This document shows positions 26,375 through 36,057 of a stretch of DNA of 64,000 nt, one piece after another. Location: positions 496,001 to 560,000 of the forward strand of contig NZ_CADDWJ010000001.1 in NCBI RefSeq assembly GCF_902809855.1, given 5' to 3'. A program made the position numbers and the translations under genes. The notes under the pieces were generated by a model. That model saw only the letters and a program-made list of their open reading frames with translations. It was not told where the DNA came from and searched no databases. The stretch's first letter is position 1. The number at the start of each line of letters is the position of its first letter. This DNA is from Acinetobacter sp. Marseille-Q1618. GTDB lineage: Bacteria; Pseudomonadota; Gammaproteobacteria; Pseudomonadales; Moraxellaceae.

Positions 26375-27136
26375 ATGAAACATATCGTTATTCCAGCACG
26401 TTATTCGAGCTCTCGATTACCGGCTAAACCCCTACTGCTGATTCATGATCGTCCCATGATTTTACGTGTTGTTGACCAAGCAAAAAAAGTTTTGGATTTT
26501 GATGACTTATGTGTTGCAACGGATGATCAGCGTATTGCAGAAGTTTGTCGTGCAGAAGGTGTGGATGTGGTGATGACCAATCCTGATCATCCTTCAGGAA
26601 CAGATCGGCTCAGTGAAGTTGCTCAAATTAAGGGCTGGGCAGCAGATGATATTATTGTCAATGTGCAAGGTGATGAACCTTTATTGCCTGCAGCTTTAGT
26701 GCGACAAGTGGCTGATTTGTTGGTGGCAAAACCAGACTGTTCAATGTCGACCTTGTGTGAACCGATTCATCAACTTGAAGAGTTTGAACGTGACAGCATC
26801 GTCAAAGTGGTGATGAGTAAGTTTAACGAAGCTTTATATTTTAGTCGTGCCACTATTCCTTATGATCGAGATGGTGCAAAGCAAGCCTCTAAAGCTTTGC
26901 ATTCTCAAGCTTATCGTCATTTAGGGTTGTATGCTTACCGTGTACGTTTATTACAAGACTATGTGACTTGGGAAATGGGTTCACTCGAACAACTGGAAAG
27001 TTTGGAGCAGTTGCGTGTTTTGGAAAATGGTCATCGTATTGCCATTGATATTGCACAAGTCAGCTTACCTCCAGGTGTGGATACGCAAGCAGATTTAGAC
27101 CGTTTTAATGCGATGGATGTGTCAAATTTTGAATAA
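26375..27136 (+). CDS. kdsB: 3-deoxy-manno-octulosonate cytidylyltransferase KdsB
   Basis: The 253-residue protein has the CMP-Kdo synthetase signatures [15 protein letters not shown] (5-19), [28 protein letters not shown] and [10 protein letters not shown]. It activates Kdo for the lipid A core. It starts 5 bases after lpxK, with AAGG as ribosome site. Confidence 0.95.
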   Translation: MKHIVIPARYSSSRLPAKPLLLIHDRPMILRVVDQAKKVLDFDDLCVATDDQRIAEVCRAEGVDVVMTNPDHPSGTDRLSEVAQIKGWAADDIIVNVQGDEPLLPAALVRQVADLLVAKPDCSMSTLCEPIHQLEEFERDSIVKVVMSKFNEALYFSRATIPYDRDGAKQASKALHSQAYRHLGLYAYRVRLLQDYVTWEMGSLEQLESLEQLRVLENGHRIAIDIAQVSLPPGVDTQADLDRFNAMDVSNFE

Positions 27137-27148
27137 TTGGATACAGCA

Positions 27149-28135
27149 ATGAAAATGAGTTCATCCAATGATCAAGTCTATCCTTGGCAAGAACAAGTAT
27201 GGGAAACGCTGACAGGGCGTTTTCCAAAAATTGGTCATGGATTATTACTTTATGGTAAAAAAGGTTGTGGTAAACATGCATTTGCCCAACATTTTTTGTC
27301 TTGGGTGTTGTGTTTAAATAAGCAAAGTCACGCTGCTTGTGGAGAGTGTAGTAGTTGTTTGTGGCTTAAATCAGACACCCATCCTAATTATGTTTACATC
27401 AGTACCGATGAAGACAATAAAAAGCAAAATGCCAAGATTAAAATCGAAAAAATTCGTGAAATTTTGCCTTTTGTGCAGCAAACGGTGGATGGTTGGCGTG
27501 TCATTGTTATTGAGCCTGCAGAAGCATTAAATATTGCCTCTGCCAATGCTTTGCTAAAAACCCTAGAAGAGCCGGGCGAAAAAGTGGTGATCATTTTGTT
27601 GGCGGAGCACTATTTAAAATTGCCTGCTACTATTCGCAGTCGCTTACAACATTTTGCCTTAGATCGTATTTCACTTGAGCAAGCGCAAGCTTATTTGCAA
27701 AATCATTTCACTACAGCATCTACGCAGCAAATTCAGTTGTTAATGAATTTATCCAATCAAATGCCTTTACAAGCCATGCAGTTGGCTGAAAAAGACTGGT
27801 TAAATCGTCGCGCTGAGTTTGTGCAAGACTGGCAAAAACTAGTGATGCAAAAAAGCATGCCGATGCAGTTTGCAACAAAGTGGAACAAAGAACTCAATTT
27901 TCAAGATTTTATGGAAATGTTTGAGTATTTATTGGGGGATGTGGTGGCAATAAAGTTACAGCAAACAATAAAAAATACAGATTTAGCTTTAAATATACTC
28001 GCGGAACAATATGCTTTAGAGGTATTATTTTCTATCTATGAAGGCTTGCAGCAATCTAAAAGAAATGCTGATCAAAATGTACAAACCAATCTAATGATTG
28101 ACCAACTTTCAATACAATTAATGAATGTTTCATAA
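27149..28135 (+). CDS. holB: DNA polymerase III subunit delta' HolB
   Basis: The 328-residue clamp-loader AAA+ protein has the degenerate P-loop YGKKGCGKHAFAQ and a zinc module CGECSSCLW. It continues with KIEKIREILPFVQQTV, IEPAEALNIASANALLKTLEEP and an SRL(Q) segment. The delta' subunit acts as stator of the clamp loader. The ATG at 27149 is taken; TTG 27137 just after kdsB and ATG 27155 are alternatives. It is followed by pilZ, as in Pseudomonas. Confidence 0.9.
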   Translation: MKMSSSNDQVYPWQEQVWETLTGRFPKIGHGLLLYGKKGCGKHAFAQHFLSWVLCLNKQSHAACGECSSCLWLKSDTHPNYVYISTDEDNKKQNAKIKIEKIREILPFVQQTVDGWRVIVIEPAEALNIASANALLKTLEEPGEKVVIILLAEHYLKLPATIRSRLQHFALDRISLEQAQAYLQNHFTTASTQQIQLLMNLSNQMPLQAMQLAEKDWLNRRAEFVQDWQKLVMQKSMPMQFATKWNKELNFQDFMEMFEYLLGDVVAIKLQQTIKNTDLALNILAEQYALEVLFSIYEGLQQSKRNADQNVQTNLMIDQLSIQLMNVS

Positions 28136-28150
28136 TTTGGGGGAATAATT

Positions 28151-28492
28151 ATGCAACCACGTATGGGCGGTTTAATACAAGTAGTCATTCCAGACCGAGA
28201 CACCTTACAGGCAAGTTATATGCCTTTTGTGCAAGGTGGCGGTTTATTTGTTCCTTCTACACAGCATGTAAAAATGGGTGAAGAGATTTTTCTGTTAGCA
28301 ACTTTACCTGAGCAGTCGCAAAAGATTCCATTAACAGGAAAAGTTATTTGGATTTCGCAAAAACAATCTGGCAAAAAGCCACAAGGTTTTGGAATCCAAC
28401 TCAGTGGTGAAAAAGGCATGTATTACAAAAATGAAGCAGAAAGATTGCTGGCAGGGGTGAAAGCTTCTGAACGTAATAGTTTCACAATGTAA
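28151..28492 (+). CDS. pilZ: PilZ domain protein (type IV pilus biogenesis type)
   Basis: The 113-residue protein is a lone PilZ domain. It lacks the RxxxR c-di-GMP motif at the N-terminus, as does the founding PilZ of Pseudomonas, and keeps GGGLFVPS, KIPLTGKVIWISQ and GFGIQLSG. It is required for type IV pili in relatives, interacting with PilB and FimX. Gene order holB-pilZ-tatD matches Pseudomonas. GGGGAATAATT precedes the ATG. Confidence 0.9.
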   Translation: MQPRMGGLIQVVIPDRDTLQASYMPFVQGGGLFVPSTQHVKMGEEIFLLATLPEQSQKIPLTGKVIWISQKQSGKKPQGFGIQLSGEKGMYYKNEAERLLAGVKASERNSFTM

Positions 28493-28522
28493 GCTGCCAT
28501 AGATAGAAATGTAGGAAAAATA

Positions 28523-29296
28523 GTGTTTGTTGATACCCATTGTCATTTAACTTTATTAGATCTTAAACCTTATGGTGGAGATTTGGATGCAGCACTACAA
28601 CAAGCACGTGAAGGTGGTGTGTCTAAATTTATGGGAATTTCTGTAGATTTAGATGATCATATTGCGCTATCGCAGATTGCAGCTCGACATGCTGATGTCG
28701 GTTATAGCGTGGGCGTGCATCCGTGTGAAGATGCCGTAACCATGCAAAGCGCAACAGTTGAGAAATTAGTTGAGTTGGCACAAGCTGAAAAAGCGTGGGC
28801 ATTGGGTGAAACAGGCTTGGATTATTTTCATAGCACTGAATTTATTCCTGAACAAAAAGCGTGTTTTGCTCGACACATTCATGCGTCACAAATCATTAAA
28901 AAACCTGTGGTGGTACATACACGTTCTGCAAAACATGACACTGTAGATATTATTCGTGCTGAAAAATCGACTCACGGTATTTTGCATTGTTTTACTGAGG
29001 ATTGGGAAACGGCTAAAGCTGTTTTAGATTGTGGTTATTACATTTCATTTTCGGGCATTGTGTCGTTTAAAAATGCACAAGATCTTAGAGATGTTGCCAA
29101 GCAAGTGCCATTAGACCGCGTGTTGATTGAAACTGACAGTCCGTATTTAGCACCGATGCCTTATCGGGGTAAAACCAATGAACCAAAATACGTTCCTTAT
29201 GTAGCCAAAGCTTTAAGCGATGTATATGATAAAACCCTTGAGGAAATTGGATTCATTACATCGCAAAATTTTGAAAATTTGCTCAAGCAAAATTGA
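28523..29296 (+). CDS. TatD family metal-dependent hydrolase
   Basis: The 257-residue TIM-barrel has the metal motif DTHCHL (4-9), GETGLDYF, VHTRSA, LHCFTED and the late IETDSPYLAP. These are TatD/YcfH-type phosphoesterases, with DNase activity shown for some. It starts at GTG 28523 after AGGAAAA. The order after pilZ resembles YcfH. Confidence 0.88.
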   Translation: MFVDTHCHLTLLDLKPYGGDLDAALQQAREGGVSKFMGISVDLDDHIALSQIAARHADVGYSVGVHPCEDAVTMQSATVEKLVELAQAEKAWALGETGLDYFHSTEFIPEQKACFARHIHASQIIKKPVVVHTRSAKHDTVDIIRAEKSTHGILHCFTEDWETAKAVLDCGYYISFSGIVSFKNAQDLRDVAKQVPLDRVLIETDSPYLAPMPYRGKTNEPKYVPYVAKALSDVYDKTLEEIGFITSQNFENLLKQN

Positions 29297-29338
29297 ATTG
29301 AATGGCATAGATATAAGATTAAGAAGAGAGTTTATCGA

Positions 29339-29959
29339 GTGAAGATGGATCGTCAGGCTCAGTTTAGAGCAAGAGAAGCTTTAATTTTTCAGGTTGCTGA
29401 GCAGTTATTGCTAGAAAATGGTGAATCAGGCATGACGCTTGATGCTTTAGCTGCCGAATTAGATCTTGCAAAAGGGACGCTCTATAAACATTTTCAGAGT
29501 AAAGATGAATTATACATGTTGCTGATTATTCGTAATGAGCAGATGTTATTAGAAATGGTCAAGGATACAGAGAAAGAATTCCCTGAACATTTGGCATTTT
29601 TTATGCTACATCATTTGCATCATCCAGAGCGTACCGTGTTATTTCATCAAATTGAAGAGCGATTATCCACTACAGGACAAGGTATTCACCATTTATTCAA
29701 TGAGCTTTATCAAGTTCGCAAGCAGCGTTTACGCATTATCATTCGGATGACAGACCATTATTTGGCAGAAATTGAAAGTCAAATGTCAGGGCGTGATTAT
29801 CTGGCATCGATTTGGTCAATCACCCATGGAGGTGCAGCAATTCTTAACTCGAGCTTTTATCAGCGTTATTTGGGTTCGCGAGATACGCTGCGAGTTGCCT
29901 TAATTGATCAAGCTTTGTTAATGCCAAAACATGCACAATCCGTTGAATTAAGAGTCTAA
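29339..29959 (+). CDS. TetR/AcrR family transcriptional regulator
   Basis: The 206-residue protein has an N-terminal TetR helix-turn-helix (GMTLDALAAELDLAKGTLYKHFQSKDELY, residues about 33-61) and an unassigned ligand domain. The GTG at 29339 has AAGAGAG eight bases upstream; ATG 29345 is possible. It lies between tatD and the gsp genes on the same strand, with only 7 bases to gspH. It may be transcribed with them, but its targets are unknown. Confidence 0.82.
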   Translation: MKMDRQAQFRAREALIFQVAEQLLLENGESGMTLDALAAELDLAKGTLYKHFQSKDELYMLLIIRNEQMLLEMVKDTEKEFPEHLAFFMLHHLHHPERTVLFHQIEERLSTTGQGIHHLFNELYQVRKQRLRIIIRMTDHYLAEIESQMSGRDYLASIWSITHGGAAILNSSFYQRYLGSRDTLRVALIDQALLMPKHAQSVELRV

Positions 29960-29966
29960 CTTCATC

Positions 29967-30533
29967 ATGAATAAGCCATTATCAGTTGTGATTCAAAAAG
30001 GTTTTACCTTGATTGAATTGATGGTGGTGATTGTGATTATCAGTATCATGGCATCTTTGATCGTGCTAAATATCGATGGGGTCGATCATCGTAAGGCATT
30101 GCAAGCACGAGAGTTTTTATTGCTTGATTTAAAGAAAATTAATCGAGATGCCAAGGATCAAGCCCGTGTATATGCACTAGATATCCTACCAGCAACTGAT
30201 GTCGCGCCATTTCGCTATAAACTTGTGCAATACCAACCTTATACAGAAAGCGCAGATAAAAGTTTAAGAGTAATTGAGGAAAAACCGTGGAAAGATGTGC
30301 AAGACTTTGATTTACGTAGCTTACCTGAGCGAGTTTCATTTGCGGTACAAAGTCAAGAGCATCGTTATCAAAATGCCAATAATGCAGACTTGCTGGGAAA
30401 TAATGCCCCGAAAATGATTTGGTTTGGCAATGGCGAAGCCAAACCTGTCAAAATTCAAATGTATTATGATCAAAAACCGATTGGTGATTTGATTGATTTG
30501 GATTACTTAGGGAAAGTGACTGATGAAAAGTAA
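29967..30533 (+). CDS. gspH: Type II secretion minor pseudopilin GspH
   Basis: The 188-residue prepilin has a short leader ending K11-G12, followed by FTLIELMVVIVIISIMASL, the class III signal with Glu at mature position 5 for PilD cleavage. The C-terminal domain fits GspH. It is part of the pseudopilus that pushes exoproteins through GspD. It overlaps gspI by 11 bases. Confidence 0.85.
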   Translation: MNKPLSVVIQKGFTLIELMVVIVIISIMASLIVLNIDGVDHRKALQAREFLLLDLKKINRDAKDQARVYALDILPATDVAPFRYKLVQYQPYTESADKSLRVIEEKPWKDVQDFDLRSLPERVSFAVQSQEHRYQNANNADLLGNNAPKMIWFGNGEAKPVKIQMYYDQKPIGDLIDLDYLGKVTDEK

Positions 30534-31143
30534 GTATTGGCTAAATATTTCTCCTGCAAGTAGTCAAGTAAAAACTGATACGGTTCATTCTCAATGCTTA
30601 AATACAGCTTTCGCACGAGTTGAATCTTCTGAAAACACATTTAAACATTCGAAACGTAGTTTCTCATTTTGCGCTCGGGCAAAGTGTTACTTTGCTATTC
30701 CTCGCTCCTCAAGCACAGCTTTCGGACTTGCGACACGATCGAGCAGTACTCGATTAAATCGTGTCTCAGGATTTACCTTAATCGAAGTGGTGGTGGCATT
30801 AGCAATTTTTGCCGTGGCTGCGATGGCTTTAACTAAAGTTGCAATGCAATATACGCAATCTACGGCAAATTCAATTTTACGAACCAAAGCGCAATTTGTT
30901 GCTCAAAACCAAGTGGCGTTGATGGAAATAAACAATGAACAGCTAACTGGTACGCAGTCTGAACAAATCACTTCACAAGGTGAAACATGGCAAGTTGATA
31001 AAAAAGCGGAAGCCACCATTAGTCCCGATATTAAAAAAATTGATATTCAGATCAGTTTATATAATCCTGAAACCAATAAAGTGGAAGCAGGTATTACAAA
31101 TGCTGTATTTTTCAACTATCCACAAAAAAATGTACAGTCCTAG
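30523..31143 (+). CDS. gspI: Type II secretion minor pseudopilin GspI with extended leader
   Basis: The mature pseudopilin is normal: cleavage after Gly83, then FTLIEVVVALAIFAVAAMAL, and a 123-residue GspI-like domain. What is odd is the 83-residue leader, where family members have about 5-15. No ATG, GTG or TTG lies closer in frame. The extra segment contains hairpin DNA (see repeat entry), so it looks like an element inserted in frame after codon 4 or so. Translation through it would place a long Ser/Arg-rich peptide before the cleavage site, and GspI function may be impaired. Confidence 0.82.
   Translation: MKSKYWLNISPASSQVKTDTVHSQCLNTAFARVESSENTFKHSKRSFSFCARAKCYFAIPRSSSTAFGLATRSSSTRLNRVSGFTLIEVVVALAIFAVAAMALTKVAMQYTQSTANSILRTKAQFVAQNQVALMEINNEQLTGTQSEQITSQGETWQVDKKAEATISPDIKKIDIQISLYNPETNKVEAGITNAVFFNYPQKNVQS
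30540..30768. repeat. Palindromic insertion-like element inside gspI
   Basis: About 230 bases separate the expected start of gspI from its prepilin site. They include a perfect hairpin (GCAAAGT-gtt-ACTTTGC, 30679-30695) and a second stem (GACACGAT ... ATCGTGTC, 30732-30765) enclosing CGAG-cagta-CTCG. The stretch has no stop in the gspI frame. This resembles small non-autonomous palindromic elements. The limits are approximate, and no second copy was found in the window. Confidence 0.55.
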
Positions 31144-31157
31144 CTTGAGTTTAAGGT

Positions 31158-31796
31158 ATGTCTAATAAAACTAAAATAAAAGGATTTACATTGATTGAAC
31201 TCATGGTTGCTATTGCAATCTTTGCAGTTTTAGCAGCATTGGGCTGGAAGATTTTTGATTATTTGAGCAAAGTGAAAGACCGTAATGCGATGCATGAGCA
31301 AAATCTCGGTCAATTACAACAAGCGTATCAGCAAATACAGCGTGATACTTTACAGACTATTCCTGTGACTGCCAGTCTAGGACAACAGATTTTACCTGCT
31401 TTACAACTTGAAAATCAAAGGATCAGTTTTAGTAAAACAGGCATGACTGATCCTTTAAAACAAGGCATTGCCAGTTTTGAGCGGATTGAATATGTTTATA
31501 ATGCACAGGATAAAAAGCTATATCGTTTGAAATATGCCAATCTAAACTTGTCAGAAGCAGCGCAGCCTTTATCCAGTGTGCTATTAAATGATGTGGATCA
31601 GTATCAAATCAGTGTGCTTAATCCCAATGAGGGCGATCGCTGGCCAGATGAAAATGCTTTTAATGAACGTCAGTTGCCACGTGGAATGAAGATCAAAGTT
31701 ATGATCCGTGATGTTGAATATGAATGGGTATTTAGTTTGTTAAATACAGAGTTTTTGCGCGAACAACCAAGTGCGAGTGCTCCGAAAGAGCTATAG
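31158..31796 (+). CDS. gspJ: Type II secretion minor pseudopilin GspJ
   Basis: The 212-residue prepilin has leader MSNKTKIKG, then FTLIELMVAIAIFAVLAALGW, and a GspJ-type C-terminal domain (LYRLKYANLNL, LLNDVDQYQISVLN). It forms the pseudopilus tip with GspI, GspK and GspH. AAGG precedes the ATG. Confidence 0.9.
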   Translation: MSNKTKIKGFTLIELMVAIAIFAVLAALGWKIFDYLSKVKDRNAMHEQNLGQLQQAYQQIQRDTLQTIPVTASLGQQILPALQLENQRISFSKTGMTDPLKQGIASFERIEYVYNAQDKKLYRLKYANLNLSEAAQPLSSVLLNDVDQYQISVLNPNEGDRWPDENAFNERQLPRGMKIKVMIRDVEYEWVFSLLNTEFLREQPSASAPKEL

Positions 31797-31818
31797 TAAA
31801 AAATAATTAGAGAAAATC

Positions 31819-32766
31819 ATGAAGCAGCAAAAAGGGATCGCATTAATTATAATCTTAGTGATGGTGGCTTTGGCAACCATTCTTGCTGCAAGTATTGCCA
31901 AACGACAGTATGCCACCAATGAAGACACAGCAATATTGATGCGGCAGAATCAAGCTTTAAATTATGCAAAAAGTGCAGAAGCATTTTTCTCCGAACTTCT
32001 GATTCAAGATGCTCAAAATAGTGCAAATAGTGATCATTTTCAGGAAATGTGGGCAAAACCAATGCCTGCTTTTCCAGTTGAGGGTGGATTTATTTCTGGC
32101 AGATTAAAAGATGAGTCAGGAAAATTTAATCTCAATAGCTTGCTGACTGCTGAAGGTAAAGTAAATGAAGAGAATAAAGCCTATTTTGAACGAATTTTAA
32201 TGCGTGTTGGTTTACCCGCAGAGCTGAGTCAGGCGGTGATTGATTGGCAAGATCAGGATGATATTCCGATGGGCGCAATGGGCGCTGAAAGTAATTATTA
32301 TAATGGCTTGCAACCACCATACTCTGCGGCAAATCGTCCATTTTTTAGCGTAGAAGAGTTGAAGCTTGTTCGTGGTTTTGACGGTGAAAAGTACGACTTA
32401 ATTCAACAATATGTGTCTGCATTACCCGATGTTGCGAGTAAAATTAATATAAATACAGCACCAGCATTGGTTTTGGCGGCAATTGATCCGAAACTCAATG
32501 CCGCAAGTGTGGCAACATTGCAGAAACAAAAACAAGAAAAGATGGAAAATTTTAGTAATGTGCAGGATTTATTAAGTACTGATGTTTTTAAAAGTATTGA
32601 AAGTGCAAATAAAACCCTTGCTGGTAAAGTATTCGACGTTAAAAGTAATTATTTTAAAGCTGAAATTGAGGTGGCATTAAATAACCGTAATCGTCAAATG
32701 AGTAGTTATTTGATGCGAACAAATAATCAGGTCACTGTGTATGCTCGAAGTTTAGCGCCATTTTAA
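31819..32766 (+). CDS. gspK: Type II secretion minor pseudopilin GspK
   Basis: The 315-residue protein has leader MKQQKG followed by IALIIILVMVALATILAAS, without the usual Glu5, as in GspK. Typical features are VIDWQDQDDIP, FFSVEELKLVRGF and INTAPALVLAA. It caps the pseudopilus tip. AGAGAAAA precedes the ATG. The gspHIJK block ends here; other gsp genes are not in the window. Confidence 0.92.
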   Translation: MKQQKGIALIIILVMVALATILAASIAKRQYATNEDTAILMRQNQALNYAKSAEAFFSELLIQDAQNSANSDHFQEMWAKPMPAFPVEGGFISGRLKDESGKFNLNSLLTAEGKVNEENKAYFERILMRVGLPAELSQAVIDWQDQDDIPMGAMGAESNYYNGLQPPYSAANRPFFSVEELKLVRGFDGEKYDLIQQYVSALPDVASKININTAPALVLAAIDPKLNAASVATLQKQKQEKMENFSNVQDLLSTDVFKSIESANKTLAGKVFDVKSNYFKAEIEVALNNRNRQMSSYLMRTNNQVTVYARSLAPF

Positions 32767-32966
32767 ATTGAATTGTTGGACAAAAACTACACATTGCACG
32801 TTTAAATAAAATATGCTGTAAGTCTGAGTTGATTTTATGCGCTAAATTTGATGAATTTTTGTTTATACCTTTTGCCTATTGCAACGAACGATAAAATTAA
32901 TCCTCAGCACCTGTATTTTGCTTTATAATCAAATTTCTTCACTATTGTTTTTATATAATTTGACCC

Positions 32967-33563
32967 ATGCTAATTCGTAAGTTATTTAAATTTGAAAATG
33001 CACACATTGTGCGTAACTGTACCTCGGATCGTTGTAAACGTTCGATTCATGGGCACAGTTATAAAGTAGAATTATTGCTTAAAGCTTCGAAGCTTGATCA
33101 TGGTCAAATGGTCTATGACTTCGGTCTGCTCAAAGGCGTGATTAAAGATATTTTTGATAGTTTTGACCATGCGATTTGCTTCTGGCAAGAGGATAGTGCG
33201 GACTATATTCAAGCCTGTAAAACTTTTAGTGCGCGTTGGGTGGCTTTGCCTGTGTCACCATCAGCAGAACAATTTTCACGAATTTTCTTTTATTTGGCGC
33301 AACAAGTGTTGCAGTCAACTGTGACTCAAAATGGAGAAGGTGATGTGGAAGTTTATTCTGTAATTGTGCATGAAACAGATACGGGTTATGCGCAAAGTTT
33401 TCTTGAAGATATTGAAAATGAACAAATGGGTATTTTAAGTCTGGATCAAATTGTATTTTCAGAGCAAGTTCAAGCCGAATGGCATGATCCAGACATGTAT
33501 GAAAAATTGAAAAAAGGGATAAAGTTTCAAAATCCTGAAGTAGATTTACAAGTGAAGCTGTAA
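32967..33563 (+). CDS. queD: 6-carboxytetrahydropterin synthase (QueD) family protein
   Basis: The 198-residue protein has the QueD/PTPS zinc site: His13 in ENAHIV and HGH at 28-30, with catalytic Cys23 upstream (CKRSIHGHSYKVE). The pattern YDFGLLKGVIKDIFDSFDHA follows, with a late VHETDTGYAQ. It makes 6-carboxytetrahydropterin for queuosine. The protein is longer than E. coli QueD (about 120 aa). The preceding 200 bases hold no gene. Confidence 0.82.
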   Translation: MLIRKLFKFENAHIVRNCTSDRCKRSIHGHSYKVELLLKASKLDHGQMVYDFGLLKGVIKDIFDSFDHAICFWQEDSADYIQACKTFSARWVALPVSPSAEQFSRIFFYLAQQVLQSTVTQNGEGDVEVYSVIVHETDTGYAQSFLEDIENEQMGILSLDQIVFSEQVQAEWHDPDMYEKLKKGIKFQNPEVDLQVKL

Positions 33564-33638
33564 TTTTCCATAAAGTAGATATAATTTAAATTTAAGATGG
33601 ATTGGCTTCAGCTAGGAGCAAAGGAAGGATGGGACACA

Positions 33639-34352
33639 GTGCAATTCACTGAACAAGAGCAAGCAAAATTAAATCAAGTTCGCTTGGATGAAAGTTGGAA
33701 AGCAGGATTAGCTGAGTTTTTGCTGAGTCCGAAGATGGATCAGCTCCGTGAATTCTTAAAGTCACAATTTGCTCAGAATAAACAAATTTATCCTGAAAAT
33801 TCACTGATTTTTAATGCTTTGGATACCACACCTTTGCATCATGTGAAAGTTGTGATTTTGGGGCAAGATCCATATCATGGTCCGAAGCAAGCACATGGCT
33901 TAAGTTTTTCTGTGCAAAGAGGGGTTGCATTACCGCCATCTTTGCGTAATATCTTCCATGAATTAAATACTGACCTTGGCGTGAGTGTGTCTAAGCATGG
34001 TGACTTGACCAAATGGGCAGAGCAAGGTGTACTTTTACTCAATAGTGTTTTAACTGTTGAAGCAGGGCAGCCGACTTCGCATCAAAAACAAGGTTGGGAA
34101 GAGTTTACCGATACGGTCATTGATGTGATCAATGAACAATGTTCGCATGTGGTGTTCATTTTATGGGGCGCTTATGCACAACGTAAAGGGCAACGTATAG
34201 ATCAAACAAAACATCTGGTGTTAAAAGCTGCGCATCCTTCTCCTTTGGCAGCGAATAGAGGTGGTTTTTTTGGTTGTAAAGTATTTTCAAAAACAAATAA
34301 TTATCTGAAACAACATGGCATTGAGCCAATTGACTGGCAGCTGGACGCATGA
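33639..34352 (+). CDS. ung: Uracil-DNA glycosylase
   Basis: The product is a family 1 uracil-DNA glycosylase of about 237 residues, with the water-activating loop [18 protein letters not shown] and the C-terminal [14 protein letters not shown]. It removes uracil from DNA. The GTG at 33639 has AGGAAGG ten bases upstream. The ATG at 33597 lacks a ribosome site and lies 11 bases after a TATAAT box (33580-33585), so it is less likely. It overlaps the next gene by 4 bases. Confidence 0.93.
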   Translation: MQFTEQEQAKLNQVRLDESWKAGLAEFLLSPKMDQLREFLKSQFAQNKQIYPENSLIFNALDTTPLHHVKVVILGQDPYHGPKQAHGLSFSVQRGVALPPSLRNIFHELNTDLGVSVSKHGDLTKWAEQGVLLLNSVLTVEAGQPTSHQKQGWEEFTDTVIDVINEQCSHVVFILWGAYAQRKGQRIDQTKHLVLKAAHPSPLAANRGGFFGCKVFSKTNNYLKQHGIEPIDWQLDA

Positions 34353-35473
34353 CAAATTCTCCTGAAATCAACACCTATCATCCTGATTTAATTATCGAAG
34401 AAGCAGCCAATGGTTGGCGAATTATTCGTTTAAATCGTCCAAAATCTTTGCATGCTTTGGATGAGTCCATCGTTGCAGCTTTATTGAAGTTATTTGAAGA
34501 TTTTCATAAAGATGATCAAGTTAAAGCCATTTGGTTAGATTCAACTACACCGAAAGCATTTTGTGCAGGTGGCGATGTCAGAAAACTACGCCAATTGGTC
34601 ATTAATAATGAAGCTGATTCAGCCAATCAGTTCTTTAAGACTGAATATGCATTAGATTTACTTCTACATGACTATGCAAAACCTGTCGTGGTATGGGGTG
34701 AAGGTTATGTGATGGGTGGTGGCTTAGGTTTATTTATGGCTGCACCATTTCGTTTAGTAACGCCATACTCACGTTTAGCGATGCCAGAGGTGAATATTGG
34801 CTTGTATCCAGATGTGGGTGCAACACGCTTTCTTGCCGATCGTGGGCCAGTAGGTTTATTTACAGGTTTAACAGGCTCTATCATGACTGCGGCAGGTGGC
34901 TATGGTATTGGTTGGGCGACACATATTTGTGATGCACAACGTGATGTGGTGTTGCAAAAGCTAATTGATATCGATTGGGATCATTATCCAGCGGGTGACT
35001 TCCGTGCATTAGATGACACTTTAAATAGTTTGCATCGTCCAGTTTCTCCAGGTCCATTACAAAATTCACTTGATGTGATCCATAGCGTTTGTCGTGGTGT
35101 AAATTTCCAACAAGACTATGAAGCGATTATTGGTCTTAGCGAAGCACGCAGTGATTGGTTACGCCAAGCCAGTGAAAACTTGCAAAAAGGCTCACCAAGT
35201 ACAGCGGCAATCACATGGTTGTTGTGGCAATGGGGACGCCAAGTGCATCCTTGGAGTGAAGTGTTTGAATTAGAAGCACAAATTTCTGATTGGAAAATTC
35301 GTCATCCTGACTTTGTAGAAGGTGTACGTGCACGTTTGGTGGATAAAGATTTATCACCTGAATGGCAAGAAGTTGAGTCAATGACGCTAAAAGGTATTCT
35401 TGCAAGTAATCCACCAACCACCACTATTGAAAGTTGGAATGTATTGCTAAGACAATATGACGTGATTGTTTAA
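34349..35473 (+). CDS. Enoyl-CoA hydratase/isomerase family, 3-hydroxyisobutyryl-CoA hydrolase-like
   Basis: The 374-residue crotonase-fold protein has the oxyanion-hole segment [11 protein letters not shown] and a [12 protein letters not shown] loop, then [18 protein letters not shown]. Its length and the C-terminal ECH_2-type extension fit the 3-hydroxyisobutyryl-CoA hydrolase group rather than short hydratases. It would act in valine or acyl-CoA breakdown. It overlaps the ung stop by 4 bases (ATGA), yet has no functional link with it. Confidence 0.82.
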   Translation: MTNSPEINTYHPDLIIEEAANGWRIIRLNRPKSLHALDESIVAALLKLFEDFHKDDQVKAIWLDSTTPKAFCAGGDVRKLRQLVINNEADSANQFFKTEYALDLLLHDYAKPVVVWGEGYVMGGGLGLFMAAPFRLVTPYSRLAMPEVNIGLYPDVGATRFLADRGPVGLFTGLTGSIMTAAGGYGIGWATHICDAQRDVVLQKLIDIDWDHYPAGDFRALDDTLNSLHRPVSPGPLQNSLDVIHSVCRGVNFQQDYEAIIGLSEARSDWLRQASENLQKGSPSTAAITWLLWQWGRQVHPWSEVFELEAQISDWKIRHPDFVEGVRARLVDKDLSPEWQEVESMTLKGILASNPPTTTIESWNVLLRQYDVIV

Positions 35474-35482
35474 TTTTGATCA

Positions 35483-36004
35483 ATGACAGATACGCAAAAA
35501 ATACAAGATGAATTTTGGATGCAGCAGGCTTTCGAGCAAGCAGCATCTGCCGCAATACAGGGAGAAATCCCTGTGGGTGCGGTGCTGGTAAGTCAAGGTA
35601 AAATCATTGGGCAGGGCTTCAATACGCCTATTTCTGCGCATGACCCTACCGCACATGCTGAAATTCAAGCCATTCGCCAAGCTTGTTTAAATATTCAAAA
35701 CTATCGTTTACCCGAAGATACAACCCTATATGTCACTTTAGAACCTTGCACAATGTGTGTAGGGGCATTAATTCATGCACGAGTAAAACGTGTGGTTTTT
35801 GCTGCGCTTGAGCCAAAAGCAGGTTCTTTAGTCAGTAGTCGACAGTTATTAGAAAATGGTTATTACAACCATATTTTTGAATTTGAAGGCGGTTGTATGC
35901 AACAACAATGTTCACAACAGCTTTCTGATTTTTTTAAAATGCGCCGTGAACAAAAAAAGCAGCAACGTATACTCGAAAAGTCATTAAAAGATCAAATAAA
36001 ATAA
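35483..36004 (+). CDS. tadA: tRNA-specific adenosine deaminase TadA
   Basis: The 173-residue deaminase has the zinc motif HAEIQA (His58, Glu60) and PCTMCVGA (Cys89, Cys92). TadA converts A34 to inosine in tRNA-Arg(ACG) and is essential in most bacteria. The GEIPVGAVLV and VFAALEPKAGS segments are typical. A lysine/arginine-rich C-terminus (REQKKQQRI) extends it slightly. Confidence 0.93.
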   Translation: MTDTQKIQDEFWMQQAFEQAASAAIQGEIPVGAVLVSQGKIIGQGFNTPISAHDPTAHAEIQAIRQACLNIQNYRLPEDTTLYVTLEPCTMCVGALIHARVKRVVFAALEPKAGSLVSSRQLLENGYYNHIFEFEGGCMQQQCSQQLSDFFKMRREQKKQQRILEKSLKDQIK

Positions 36005-36057
36005 GTTAAACTCATAAAACTTTGACAATATTGATTGTCACTTCAAAGGAAATAAAA

